Source of the DNA: an uncultured Eubacteriales bacterium
GTDB taxonomy: Bacteria > Bacillota > Clostridia > Oscillospirales > Oscillospiraceae
Assembly: GCA_902492005.1 (NCBI GenBank)
Contig: CABUJV010000005.1
Span: forward strand, 1-64,000
Length of the DNA: 64,000 nucleotides
Direction of reading: 5' to 3'
Part shown: positions 24,953-32,522 of the stretch, in pieces
Layout of the letters: the number at the start of each line of letters is the position of its first letter
Numbering within the stretch: the first letter of the stretch is position 1
Notes under the pieces: generated by a model
What the model was told of the DNA's origin: nothing
Databases searched by the model: none
What the model saw: the letters and a program-made list of their open reading frames with translations, nothing else
Made by a program: the position numbers and the translations under genes

Positions 24953-25684
24953 ATGCGCAGCCAGGAGAACGCCACCCCCAGCTATATGAAAATCCAGCGT
25001 TATGTCTCGGAAAAGATCCGCAGCGGCGAATACCCGGTGGGCGGCAGGATTCCCTCGGAGACCGAGCTGGCCGAGCAATTCTCCGTCTCCCGCATCACCG
25101 CCAACAAAGCCATCAAGGAGATGGCCCTCATGGGCCTGCTGGAGCGGGTCCGGGGCCGGGGCACCTTCGTGTGCGCCCACCCCCATCTGTCCACCAGCGC
25201 CAAGGCCTTTGCCTCCGCGGTCAAGCTGGATGTCACCGGCAGCCGCCACCATCAGCTCCTCCAGTTTCGGGTGATGGGGGCCTATCCCGAGCTGGCCGAG
25301 CGGGCCAAGGCCGAGGAGGGCGCCCCCTTTTACGAGATCATTCTGGCCAACAAGGACGGCGAGCGCAACGAGTCGCTGGATTACACCTATATCCCCTGCT
25401 CTCTCATCGGCGACATCACCCCCACCCTGGACTATCTGCGCTCCCACTTTGTCTTTGACTATCTGCGCATTCAGCCCGGCCTGGAGCCCAAGTTTCTGAA
25501 GGTCTTTATCAACCTGCCCCAATACGACTTCCTCCAGTCGGCCTCCCGGTTCCTGGACGGCGCCGACAGCATGTCGGTGTGGTGTACCGACGTATACGAC
25601 GCCGCCATGAACCTGATGGCCGCCACCTACACCGCCTATCCCGGCGACGCCAGGGACATCCCCCTGTTCACCTTCGCACTGTAA
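24953..25684 (+). CDS. GntR/HutC-type regulator with UTRA domain
   Basis: The 243-residue transcription factor has a winged helix at residues 8-75 (VSEKIRSGEYPVGGRIPSE, SVSRITANKAIKEMALMG, RVRGRGTFV) and a C-terminal UTRA ligand-binding domain ending DIPLFTFAL. HutC-subfamily members respond to small metabolites such as sugars or amino-acid derivatives; the ligand is unknown. ATG at 24953 follows AAAAGGGAG. It diverges from the LTA-synthase-like gene with 243 bp between, and it has a near-perfect promoter. Confidence 0.92.
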   Translation: MRSQENATPSYMKIQRYVSEKIRSGEYPVGGRIPSETELAEQFSVSRITANKAIKEMALMGLLERVRGRGTFVCAHPHLSTSAKAFASAVKLDVTGSRHHQLLQFRVMGAYPELAERAKAEEGAPFYEIILANKDGERNESLDYTYIPCSLIGDITPTLDYLRSHFVFDYLRIQPGLEPKFLKVFINLPQYDFLQSASRFLDGADSMSVWCTDVYDAAMNLMAATYTAYPGDARDIPLFTFAL

Positions 25685-25698
25685 GAAAGGAAAAGTCC

Positions 25699-25734
25699 GC
25701 CCGGAACGGCAAGCCGTTCCGGGCAGTTTTCATT
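25699..25734. terminator. Bidirectional terminator
   Basis: GCCCGGAACGGC pairs with GCCGTTCCGGGC (25699-25724), followed by AGTTTTCATTTT, between convergent genes. Confidence 0.85.
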
Positions 25735-25741
25735 TTCCGCG

Positions 25742-27733
25742 TCAGTTCTTGTGGTCCTCGGTGACCGCGCCCATCCGGTAGGCCCGCAGCAGGGCCTTCA
25801 GGTCGTCCACCTGCTTCTGGAGCTGGGCGCCCACATCGGTCTCGGCAATCTTAATGCGCTTCTCCATCCGCTCAAAAATCTCGGAGGAGGAGGCGATGTC
25901 CACATTCTCCCGGATGGCGTTCTGCCGGCCAGCGAAGGGCTGGTGCGAGACGATGCGGATGCAGTTGGAGTTATAGATCAACGTGTACCCGGCGATGCCG
26001 GTGGTGGGCTGGTAGGCCCGGCAGAAACCGCCGTCAATGACGATGAGCTTGCCGCCCCCCTTGATGGGGCTCTCCCCCTTCTTGGACCTTACCGGAATGT
26101 GGCCGTTGATGATGTGGCAGTGAGGCCCCTCCAGGCCGAACTCCCGCAGCAGCCAGTCGCAGACCTCCGGGTCGTTGTAGTAGGTATAGTAGGCGTTTTT
26201 GGGCTCGGTCCAGGCCGCTTCGTCCTTGATGAGCCGCCGCTCGAAGGTGGTCATCCGGTCCCGCCCGAAGGTGGGGGCATTGCGCCCAGCCCAGAGGAAC
26301 CACAAAAAGTCCTGGCCCAGGATGCGCTCGGGCGAGCCCGGCTTGGCGTAGTAACCCTGACGGGCCACCCGCTCGGCGTGGTCCAGGAAGGCCCTGCCCC
26401 CCAGGTCCTTGCAGCCGATGGAGAAGGTCTGGAGCTTGCCGTCGGCGGTGAGGGGAACGCAGCCGTGGAGCAGCAGGTTGCCGTTGCACACCTTATACAG
26501 CCCGCCCTTGGAGTACAGGAACCGGACATGGCGCTGGAGCTTCTCGCTGCGCTGGAAAGAGGCGGTGAGCTGGTCGATGAGCTCCGACTCCTCCTCCGAC
26601 AGCTCATAGGGGCGCTCCCGGTCCACCGTGGGAAAGTCGGTGTCGGCCAGCTCGTAGGTCTGGCCGCCGATGGCGATGGTCTTGCTCTTGTAGTCGATCT
26701 TGTCCAGCAGCAGCCGGTCCTCCATACCGAAGCCGGGGTTGCGCAGGATCTTCTGCCCCTCCAGCTTGAAGAGGATGACGGTGATGGCCTTGTGCATCCG
26801 GGCGGCCAGGGCCTTGTCCTTCTCCGTATAGTGCTCGGCGTCGTCCCCGGCGAACTTGGCCTTGAAGCAGGAGCAGTCGCAGTCCTTATACACCTCGTTG
26901 GCGAAGAGGGCCAGGGGCCGCAGGGAGATGCCGTAGCCCGTTTCGATGACCTCCAGATTGTTGTAGTGGATGGAGTTGGCCAGCACGGTGGCCACCGCCG
27001 TGCGGCTGCCGGTGGCGGCCCCCATCCACAGCACGTCGTGGTTGCCCCACTGTATGTCCACATTGGGGTGGTCCATCAGGGCGTCCAGGATGATGTCCGC
27101 CCGGGGCCCCCGGTCGAACAGGTCCCCCACCACGTGGAGCCGGTCCACCACCATGCGCTTGATGACCCCGCAAACCGCCTCGATGAAGTCCTCGGCCCGG
27201 TCGATGTCGATGATGGTGTTGATGATGTTTTCGTAATAGTCCTTTTTATCGTGGACCCCGTAGTTGGTGTTGAGCAGCTCGTCGATGATGTAGGCGTATT
27301 CCGGCGGCAGGGCCTTGCGGACCTTGGAACGGGTGTACTTGGAGGTGGCTAGGCGGCACACCTCGATGAGCCGGTGGAGGGTGATGCGGTACCACTCGCC
27401 CATGTCGTCGATCTCATCCCGCAGCTCTTCCAGCTTCTCCGTCGGATAGTAGATGAGGGTGGCAAGCTGGTCCCGGTCCGACCGGGAGACGGTGGACTCA
27501 AACAGCTCGTCGATCTTCTCCCGCACCACGCCGGAGGCGGAGTTCAGGATGTGGAGGAAGGCCTCGTACTCCCCGTGGATGTCGGAGATAAAGTGCTCGG
27601 TCCCCTTGGGCAGGTTCATAATGGCCTGCAAATTGATGATCTCGGTGCTGGCCGCCTGTACGGTGGGATACTGGCGGGCCAGGAGCTGAAGATAGCGCAA
27701 GTCGGACGGGCTGTAAGCCTCCGTTTTTTTCAT
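25742..27733 (-). CDS. fbp: Fructose-1,6-bisphosphatase, class III
   Basis: The 663-residue enzyme dephosphorylates fructose 1,6-bisphosphate in gluconeogenesis. Class III enzymes are Firmicutes-type calcineurin-fold proteins of about 640-670 residues, as here. The metallophosphoesterase motifs HFISDIHGEYEAF, HVVGDLFDRGPRADI, DIQWGNHDVLWMGAA and the late INGHIPVRSKKGESPIKGGGK are present. It is a single gene with GGGGAGG ahead of the ATG at 27733, and it converges on the GntR gene. Confidence 0.97.
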   Translation of the reverse strand: MKKTEAYSPSDLRYLQLLARQYPTVQAASTEIINLQAIMNLPKGTEHFISDIHGEYEAFLHILNSASGVVREKIDELFESTVSRSDRDQLATLIYYPTEKLEELRDEIDDMGEWYRITLHRLIEVCRLATSKYTRSKVRKALPPEYAYIIDELLNTNYGVHDKKDYYENIINTIIDIDRAEDFIEAVCGVIKRMVVDRLHVVGDLFDRGPRADIILDALMDHPNVDIQWGNHDVLWMGAATGSRTAVATVLANSIHYNNLEVIETGYGISLRPLALFANEVYKDCDCSCFKAKFAGDDAEHYTEKDKALAARMHKAITVILFKLEGQKILRNPGFGMEDRLLLDKIDYKSKTIAIGGQTYELADTDFPTVDRERPYELSEEESELIDQLTASFQRSEKLQRHVRFLYSKGGLYKVCNGNLLLHGCVPLTADGKLQTFSIGCKDLGGRAFLDHAERVARQGYYAKPGSPERILGQDFLWFLWAGRNAPTFGRDRMTTFERRLIKDEAAWTEPKNAYYTYYNDPEVCDWLLREFGLEGPHCHIINGHIPVRSKKGESPIKGGGKLIVIDGGFCRAYQPTTGIAGYTLIYNSNCIRIVSHQPFAGRQNAIRENVDIASSSEIFERMEKRIKIAETDVGAQLQKQVDDLKALLRAYRMGAVTEDHKN

Positions 27734-27819
27734 GCTGTGACCTCCCCTTTGAGTTCCAGTTTATGGTTTGATTATAGCACGGGACGCCGCCGGATACAAC
27801 GCGGCCCGCGTAAAAAATC

Positions 27820-30800
27820 CTATCCCAGGCCGAACAGACTGAGCTGCCTGCTCTCCGGCCTGCGCCGGCCGCCGGCGGCCAGCCTCCGGACCCGGCCCGC
27901 CGGGATGTCCGCCAGGAAGGGGGAGGGCTCCCGGCCGGTGAGCAGAATCAGCTCGTCCCTGGCCCGGGTCATGCCCACGTAGAACAGCCGCCGCTCCTCC
28001 TCCGGATCGCTGGGCCGCCCCTTGCTCTCTAGTGGGAGGACCCCCTCCCGGACGCCGCAGAGAAAGACCACCGGGAACTCCAGCCCCTTGGCGCCGTGGA
28101 GCGTCATCAGGGTCACGGCTCCGGTCTCATAGCGGCGCCGGACGCTGCGGCGCACGTCTCCCTCCCCGCCCAACGTCAGGGTGTCCAGCAGCTCTGCCAT
28201 GGTGGCGTGGAACACGGCGGTGCAGAGCAGCTTCTCCACCGCGTCCTCCTCCCGGCAGCCCGACCGTTCCGCCCAGTCCTCCAGCAGCCGCCGGGGCTTC
28301 TCCGTCCGCAGTCCGGGCAAAAAGTGGGCCGCCCACGGCTCCTCCCCCTCCCGAACCGCGCCGTCCAGCAGCCGCCGGAAGAAGTCCAGCGCCGCCCGCA
28401 CCCGGGGATCGCTCAGAAAGTCCTCCCGGCCGGCGACCACGCAGGGGATGCCCTCCCGGGCCAGGCACTGTTCCACCAGCTCGGCCTGCCGGTGGGTGCG
28501 GTAGAGCACCGCCATATCGCCGAAGCTCCAGGGCTTGTCCCGGTCGCTCCGGGGCGCGCAGCGGTCGGACTCCACCATGTCCACGCCCCCCACCATGCGC
28601 CCGATCTCCTTGGCGATGAATGCGGCCTCGCTCCACTCGCTGTCGGCGGTGACCAGCAGAGGCCGGGCGCCCTGGGCCCGGTTGGGCTCCAGCCTACGGG
28701 TGGGCCCGGGGTTTTTGCCGATGACCGGCAGGGCGCAGCCCAGGATCTCCGGGGTGGAGCGGTAATTCTGCACCAGCCGGACGGTGCTCAGGCCGGGATA
28801 CTCCGCCGCCAGGGCGTCGAAGCAGTTGGAGGCGGAGCCCCGGAAACCGTAGATGGACTGATCCGGGTCCCCGATAACGAAGAGGCTCTCCCCCTCCCGG
28901 TTCCAGGCCCCCACCAGCCGGAGTTGCAGACCGTCGATGTCCTGGAACTCGTCCACCAGCAGGTGGCGGAAACGCCGGTCCGGCGCGCCCTCCTCCGCCG
29001 CCGCCAGGGCAGCCAGGAGCAGGTCGTCAAAATCCAACGCACCCAGCTCCTTCAGCCGGGCGGCATAGGCGGCACAGGCCGCCTCGTCCCCGCCGCTTTC
29101 CAGCTTCAGGCCGGTTTTCCGACGGGAGACCTCCTGGAGCAGCTTCCGCGGCGAGCCCTTGTGCCCCAAAGCCTCCAGTACTCCCGCTGCCTCGGCCAGA
29201 GCGTCCTGCTCGGCCAGCAGTCGGACCGGCTCTCGCCTCTGCCTCAGCAGATCCAGCGCAATGGCGTGGAAGGTGCCCACAGTGAGGCCCCGGACGGCTC
29301 TCTTCCCCAGCTCCTGCTCCAGCCGGGCCCGCATCTCTCCCGCCGCCTGATTGGTAAAAGTGACGGCGGTGATCTCGGCAGGCCGGATGCCCCGCTGCCC
29401 GATCATCCAGGCGATGCGGGACACCAGCGTCTTGGTCTTTCCGGTGCCGGGTCCGGCCACCACCGCCACGGCCCGGCTCTCGTCCAGGACGGCGGCGCGC
29501 TGTTCGGCGTTGAGGTCCGCCAGGGGACCGGCCTCCCTTTCCGGCTCCTCTGCCGCCGGGCGCTTCTCCACGGCGGCGGAGCTTGGAGCGGCCGGCGGTC
29601 CCCGCCGTTTCGCAGCCGGGGACGCCCCAAACAGACTCATCTGGCCGTTGAGGGCCTCCCGCTCTGCCGGGTCCAGGAGCCGGATCTTACCGTAGGCCCC
29701 ATCGTAGCCGGGGGTCCGCTCCACCCGTCCCTGCCGCAGGCGGCGAATGCCCTCCATCACGCAGGGGCCCGCCGTCCGGCCGACGTCCTCCAGAGGGGCC
29801 TGGCGCAAAATGTAGAACTCCGGCCCCAGGGTATGGAGCATGCGCTCGTACTTGGCCTCCACCTTTTTGGAGGCGGCGGAGCCCCCCTCCGAGGCGGCGA
29901 TGACCTCGGGCAGGGGGACCAGGCTTTCAAAGTATGGCGCGTCCGGCCTCACAACGCCCTCCGGCCGGTCGGCCAGTTCCTCCACCCGGTGGAGCACTCC
30001 GATGGTCAGCTTTTTGCCGCAGACGGGACACCGGCCCCCCGCCGCCGCCGTCTCCGCCGGGCTCAGGCACTGCCGGCAGTTCCGATGGCCGTCGAAGTGG
30101 TACTTTCCCTCCTCCGGGAAGAATTCCAGGGTCCCGGTCAGCCCCTTCCCTTCCTGGATGGCCGCCGCCAGGGCGGGATAGGAGGGCTCGATGTCCAGCA
30201 GATTGGCCTCCCGGCCCAGTTTGGACGGGGAGTGGGCGTCGGAGTTGGAGATAAGCTGATAGCCGTCCAGGGCAGACAGCCGCCCGTTCATGGGCGGGTC
30301 GGAGGACAGGCCGGTCTCCAGCGCGCGGATGTGGCCCGTCAGATCCCCGAAGCACTCCTCCAGCGTGCTGAATCCGGAAAAAGCCCCGAACACCGAAAAG
30401 TGGGGCGTCCAGATGTGGGCGGGGACGAACACCGCCTGGGGACAGGACTCCAGTGTGATCTCCAGCAGATCCCGGCAGTCCAGCCCCAGGATGGGCCGCC
30501 CGTCGGAGTGAAGATTGCCGATGGCCTCCAGCCGGTGGGACAGGTCCTCGGCGGCCTCCAAGGAGGGCAGCAGAATCAGGCTGTGGACTTTGCGGGTCCT
30601 GCCGTCTTTCTTGTAAATGGTGCTGATCTCCCCGGTGACCACAAACCGGGGCGGCTCCGCCCCCGGCGGTCCGCCCGTCCCTCCATCCTTCAGAGCATAG
30701 AGCCCCTCCCCGGCGGGGAGCAGCTTTTCCCGCAGCTCCGCCCGCCAAGCCGGGTGAGTGAAGTCCCCGGTACCCACCAGACTGACGCCCTTCTTCCGGG

Positions 30801-30885
30801 CCCACAGGTCCAGGGCCTCCGGCTCACAGTCCTTGCTGGTCGCCCGGGAGTATTTGGAATGGATGTGCAGATCCGCGATGAGCAT
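27820..30885 (-). CDS. Endonuclease Q / UvrD-type helicase fusion
   Basis: The 1021-residue protein joins two DNA-repair modules. Residues 1 to about 400 match endonuclease Q, a PHP-fold nuclease cutting deaminated DNA: LHIHSKYSRATSKD (His7, His9), GTGDFTHP (Asp41), PAHIWTP, NSDAHSPSKLG (Asp216, His218), then a zinc ribbon with Cys270, 273, 286 and 289 and IGVLHRVEELAD. Residues from about 455 form an SF1A helicase: Walker A AGPGTGKTKT at 477-486, LLVDEFQDID, GDPDQSIYGFRG, LMTLHGAKGLEFP and LFYVGMTRARDEL. Two clamp-binding-like motifs occur, QMSLF (415-419) in the linker and QLSLF (1014-1018) at the C-terminus. ATG at 30885 follows GGGAGGGA. It stands alone between fbp and a ZIP transporter gene. 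Confidence 0.92.
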   Translation of the reverse strand: MLIADLHIHSKYSRATSKDCEPEALDLWARKKGVSLVGTGDFTHPAWRAELREKLLPAGEGLYALKDGGTGGPPGAEPPRFVVTGEISTIYKKDGRTRKVHSLILLPSLEAAEDLSHRLEAIGNLHSDGRPILGLDCRDLLEITLESCPQAVFVPAHIWTPHFSVFGAFSGFSTLEECFGDLTGHIRALETGLSSDPPMNGRLSALDGYQLISNSDAHSPSKLGREANLLDIEPSYPALAAAIQEGKGLTGTLEFFPEEGKYHFDGHRNCRQCLSPAETAAAGGRCPVCGKKLTIGVLHRVEELADRPEGVVRPDAPYFESLVPLPEVIAASEGGSAASKKVEAKYERMLHTLGPEFYILRQAPLEDVGRTAGPCVMEGIRRLRQGRVERTPGYDGAYGKIRLLDPAEREALNGQMSLFGASPAAKRRGPPAAPSSAAVEKRPAAEEPEREAGPLADLNAEQRAAVLDESRAVAVVAGPGTGKTKTLVSRIAWMIGQRGIRPAEITAVTFTNQAAGEMRARLEQELGKRAVRGLTVGTFHAIALDLLRQRREPVRLLAEQDALAEAAGVLEALGHKGSPRKLLQEVSRRKTGLKLESGGDEAACAAYAARLKELGALDFDDLLLAALAAAEEGAPDRRFRHLLVDEFQDIDGLQLRLVGAWNREGESLFVIGDPDQSIYGFRGSASNCFDALAAEYPGLSTVRLVQNYRSTPEILGCALPVIGKNPGPTRRLEPNRAQGARPLLVTADSEWSEAAFIAKEIGRMVGGVDMVESDRCAPRSDRDKPWSFGDMAVLYRTHRQAELVEQCLAREGIPCVVAGREDFLSDPRVRAALDFFRRLLDGAVREGEEPWAAHFLPGLRTEKPRRLLEDWAERSGCREEDAVEKLLCTAVFHATMAELLDTLTLGGEGDVRRSVRRRYETGAVTLMTLHGAKGLEFPVVFLCGVREGVLPLESKGRPSDPEEERRLFYVGMTRARDELILLTGREPSPFLADIPAGRVRRLAAGGRRRPESRQLSLFGLG

Positions 30886-30945
30886 GGCGCGTCCCTCCCG
30901 CCGTTTTCTTGTCCCTATCATACCGCCTGATGCGTCAGGATGCAA

Positions 30946-30972
30946 GCGCGCCGCCCGGCTCGGGCGGCGCGC
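30946..30972 (-). terminator. Hairpin after the ZIP transporter gene
   Basis: GCGCGCCGCCCG pairs with CGGGCGGCGCGC (30946-30972). The following T-tract is weak (TTGC), so efficiency is uncertain. Confidence 0.5.
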
Positions 30973-30980
30973 ACAGGCAT

Positions 30981-31772
30981 CTATCCTAGGGCCACATCCA
31001 GAATCATCATCACCAAAAAGCCTCCCATGACCCCCAGGGTGCCCACATTGGAGTGCTCCCCCAGGTGGGCCTCGGGGATCAGCTCCTCCACCACCACATA
31101 GAGCATGGCCCCCGCCGCGAAGGACAGCAGCCAGGGCATCAGGGGCTGGATGCTCCCGGCGAGGAGGACGGTGAGGATGCCGAACACCGGCTCCACCAGC
31201 CCGGACAGACTGCCCCACAGAAAGGCCCTCGTGCGGCCCATGCCCTCCTGCCGCAGGGGCAGGGCGATGGCCGCCCCTTCGGGAAAGTTCTGGATGCCCA
31301 TGCCTACCGCCAGCGCCATGGCCCCAGCGTAGAGGGCCGGGTCATTGTGCTGGGCCGCCAGGGCAAAGGACAGGCCCACCGCCATACCCTCCGGGATGTT
31401 GTGCAGCGTGACGGCGAAGATGAGCAGGGTAGTCCGGTGCAGCTTGCTCCGGGCCCCCTCCGGCTCCCGGGCGCCGGGGTGTAGGTGGGGCAGGATGCCG
31501 TCCAGCGCCATCAGGAAAGCCACGCCCAGGATAAACCCGCCCGCCGCCGGGACCCAACCCACCTGCCCGGCCCCCTCGGCCTCCTCAATGGCGGGAATGA
31601 GCAGGGACCAGACCGAGGCGGCGATCATCACCCCGGCGGCGAACCCCAGAAAGATCCGCTGGGCGGAGGCCGTCACCTGTCTGCGAAAAAAGAACACCAC
31701 TGCGGCGCCCAGAGAGGTCATCAGAAAGGTAAACCCCGTGCCCCCGGCCGCCCAGAGCAGCGATTGCGTCAT
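30981..31772 (-). CDS. ZIP family metal transporter
   Basis: The 263-residue protein has eight hydrophobic helices. The metal-site helices are clear: LHNIPEGMAVGLSFA in helix 4 and IQNFPEGAAIALPL in helix 5, and a His-containing loop (LPHLHPGAREPEG) precedes them. Family members import Zn, Fe or Mn. ATG at 31772 is chosen because AAAAGGAG is 8 nt upstream; the GTG at 31781 is too close to that site. A GTTAG-N6-CTAAC box in its upstream region is shared with the divergent feo operon, so metal-responsive control and an iron or manganese role are likely. Confidence 0.92.
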   Translation of the reverse strand: MTQSLLWAAGGTGFTFLMTSLGAAVVFFFRRQVTASAQRIFLGFAAGVMIAASVWSLLIPAIEEAEGAGQVGWVPAAGGFILGVAFLMALDGILPHLHPGAREPEGARSKLHRTTLLIFAVTLHNIPEGMAVGLSFALAAQHNDPALYAGAMALAVGMGIQNFPEGAAIALPLRQEGMGRTRAFLWGSLSGLVEPVFGILTVLLAGSIQPLMPWLLSFAAGAMLYVVVEELIPEAHLGEHSNVGTLGVMGGFLVMMILDVALG

Positions 31773-31792
31773 AAAGTTCACTCCTTTTAAAA

Positions 31793-31808
31793 GTTAGATA
31801 TAGCTAAC
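31793..31808. promoter_or_regulatory. Metal box 1 (GTTAG-N6-CTAAC) upstream of the ZIP gene
   Basis: Perfect arms GTTAG and CTAAC with six bases between, 21 bp upstream of the ZIP start codon. The same pattern recurs at 31924-31947 and 32486-32503. Confidence 0.65.
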
Positions 31809-31882
31809 CAAATTCACTTTATCATATATGCCCCCCTCTGTCAACGATCTGCAACTTCCAAAAAATTTTTCCAAAATAGGGA

Positions 31883-31911
31883 TTGACATATGCAGTTAGC
31901 GGTGGTAAACT
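31883..31911 (+). promoter_or_regulatory. Promoter of the feo operon with embedded half-box
   Basis: Perfect TTGACA (31883-31888), 17-bp spacer and TAAACT (31906-31911). GTTAG-N6-TAAAC (31895-31910) overlies the spacer and -10 box, a placement that would let a repressor block RNA polymerase. Confidence 0.7.
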
Positions 31912-31923
31912 ATCCACGTTCCC

Positions 31924-31947
31924 GGAGGTTAGCTCTTTCTAACCTCC
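31924..31947. promoter_or_regulatory. Metal box 2, extended dyad
   Basis: GGAGGTTAG (31924-31932) and CTAACCTCC (31939-31947) are perfect inverted arms around six bases, just downstream of the feo promoter start region. Confidence 0.7.
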
Positions 31948-31963
31948 ACACCTTTCCCCAAGA

Positions 31964-31979
31964 GTTAGGCTTGACTAAA
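31964..31979. promoter_or_regulatory. Metal box 3
   Basis: GTTAG (31964-31968), six bases, CTAAA (31975-31979): one mismatch from the box pattern. It lies 20 bp before the first feoA start. Confidence 0.5.
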
Positions 31980-31999
31980 TTCAGGAGGTGATCTGTATC

Positions 32000-32209
32000 A
32001 TGCCATTGTCTATGGCGGTACCGGGCGCCGAAACGACCGTCCGGAAGATCAGCGGAAAGGACGAGACCCGGCGTTTTCTGGCCAGTCTGGGCTTTGTGGA
32101 GGGCGGGTCGGTAACCGTGATCTCCGAGCTGGGCGGCAACCTGATCGTCAATGTGAAGAACACCCGGGTGGCCCTGAGCAAAAGTATGGCCAACCGTATT
32201 TTTGTGTGA
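32000..32209 (+). CDS. feoA: FeoA-type ferrous iron transport protein (first copy)
   Basis: The 69-residue SH3-fold protein supports FeoB in Fe(II) uptake. The FeoA pattern is visible in FLASLGFVEGGSVTVISE and the C-terminal VALSKSMANRIFV. The ATG at 32000 follows AGGAGGTGATC, a full match to the 16S anti-Shine-Dalgarno end. It is the first gene after the metal-box promoter, and it is followed 17 bp later by a second FeoA. Confidence 0.9.
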   Translation: MPLSMAVPGAETTVRKISGKDETRRFLASLGFVEGGSVTVISELGGNLIVNVKNTRVALSKSMANRIFV

Positions 32210-32226
32210 GTACAGGAGGATTGGAA

Positions 32227-32448
32227 ATGCAGACCTTAAAAAGCGTAAAGCCCGGTCAGACCGTCAAGGTGGTCCGGCTGGGCGGCGAGGGCGCCCTCCG
32301 GCGGCGCATTATGGACATGGGCATCACCAAGGGCACCTCGGTATATGTCCGCAAAGTAGCCCCCCTGGGCGACCCGGTGGAGGTCACCGTCCGTGGCTAC
32401 GAGCTGTCCATCCGAAAAGGCGACGCCGAGAGCATCCAGGTGGAGTGA
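32227..32448 (+). CDS. feoA: FeoA-type ferrous iron transport protein (second copy)
   Basis: A 73-residue FeoA homologue: KPGQTVKVVRLGGEGALRRR, IMDMGITKGTSVYVRKVAPL and EVTVRGYELSIRKGDAESI. It differs clearly from the first copy, so the two are old paralogues rather than a fresh duplication. AGGAGG precedes the ATG at 32227. It lies between the first feoA and feoB. Paired FeoA genes are frequent in Clostridia. Confidence 0.92.
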   Translation: MQTLKSVKPGQTVKVVRLGGEGALRRRIMDMGITKGTSVYVRKVAPLGDPVEVTVRGYELSIRKGDAESIQVE

Positions 32449-32485
32449 CGGGGCGGTCTGAAGCCGCCCTATGTATTTGAGAATC

Positions 32486-32503
32486 GGTTAGTTTTAGCTA
32501 ACC
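32486..32503. promoter_or_regulatory. Metal box 4, internal to the feo operon
   Basis: GGTTAG (32486-32491) and CTAACC (32498-32503) flank six bases, ending 19 bp before the feoB start codon. A box inside the operon suggests a second regulated promoter or a roadblock before feoB. Confidence 0.65.
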
Positions 32504-32522
32504 AAAGAGGAGGAATCCGAAC

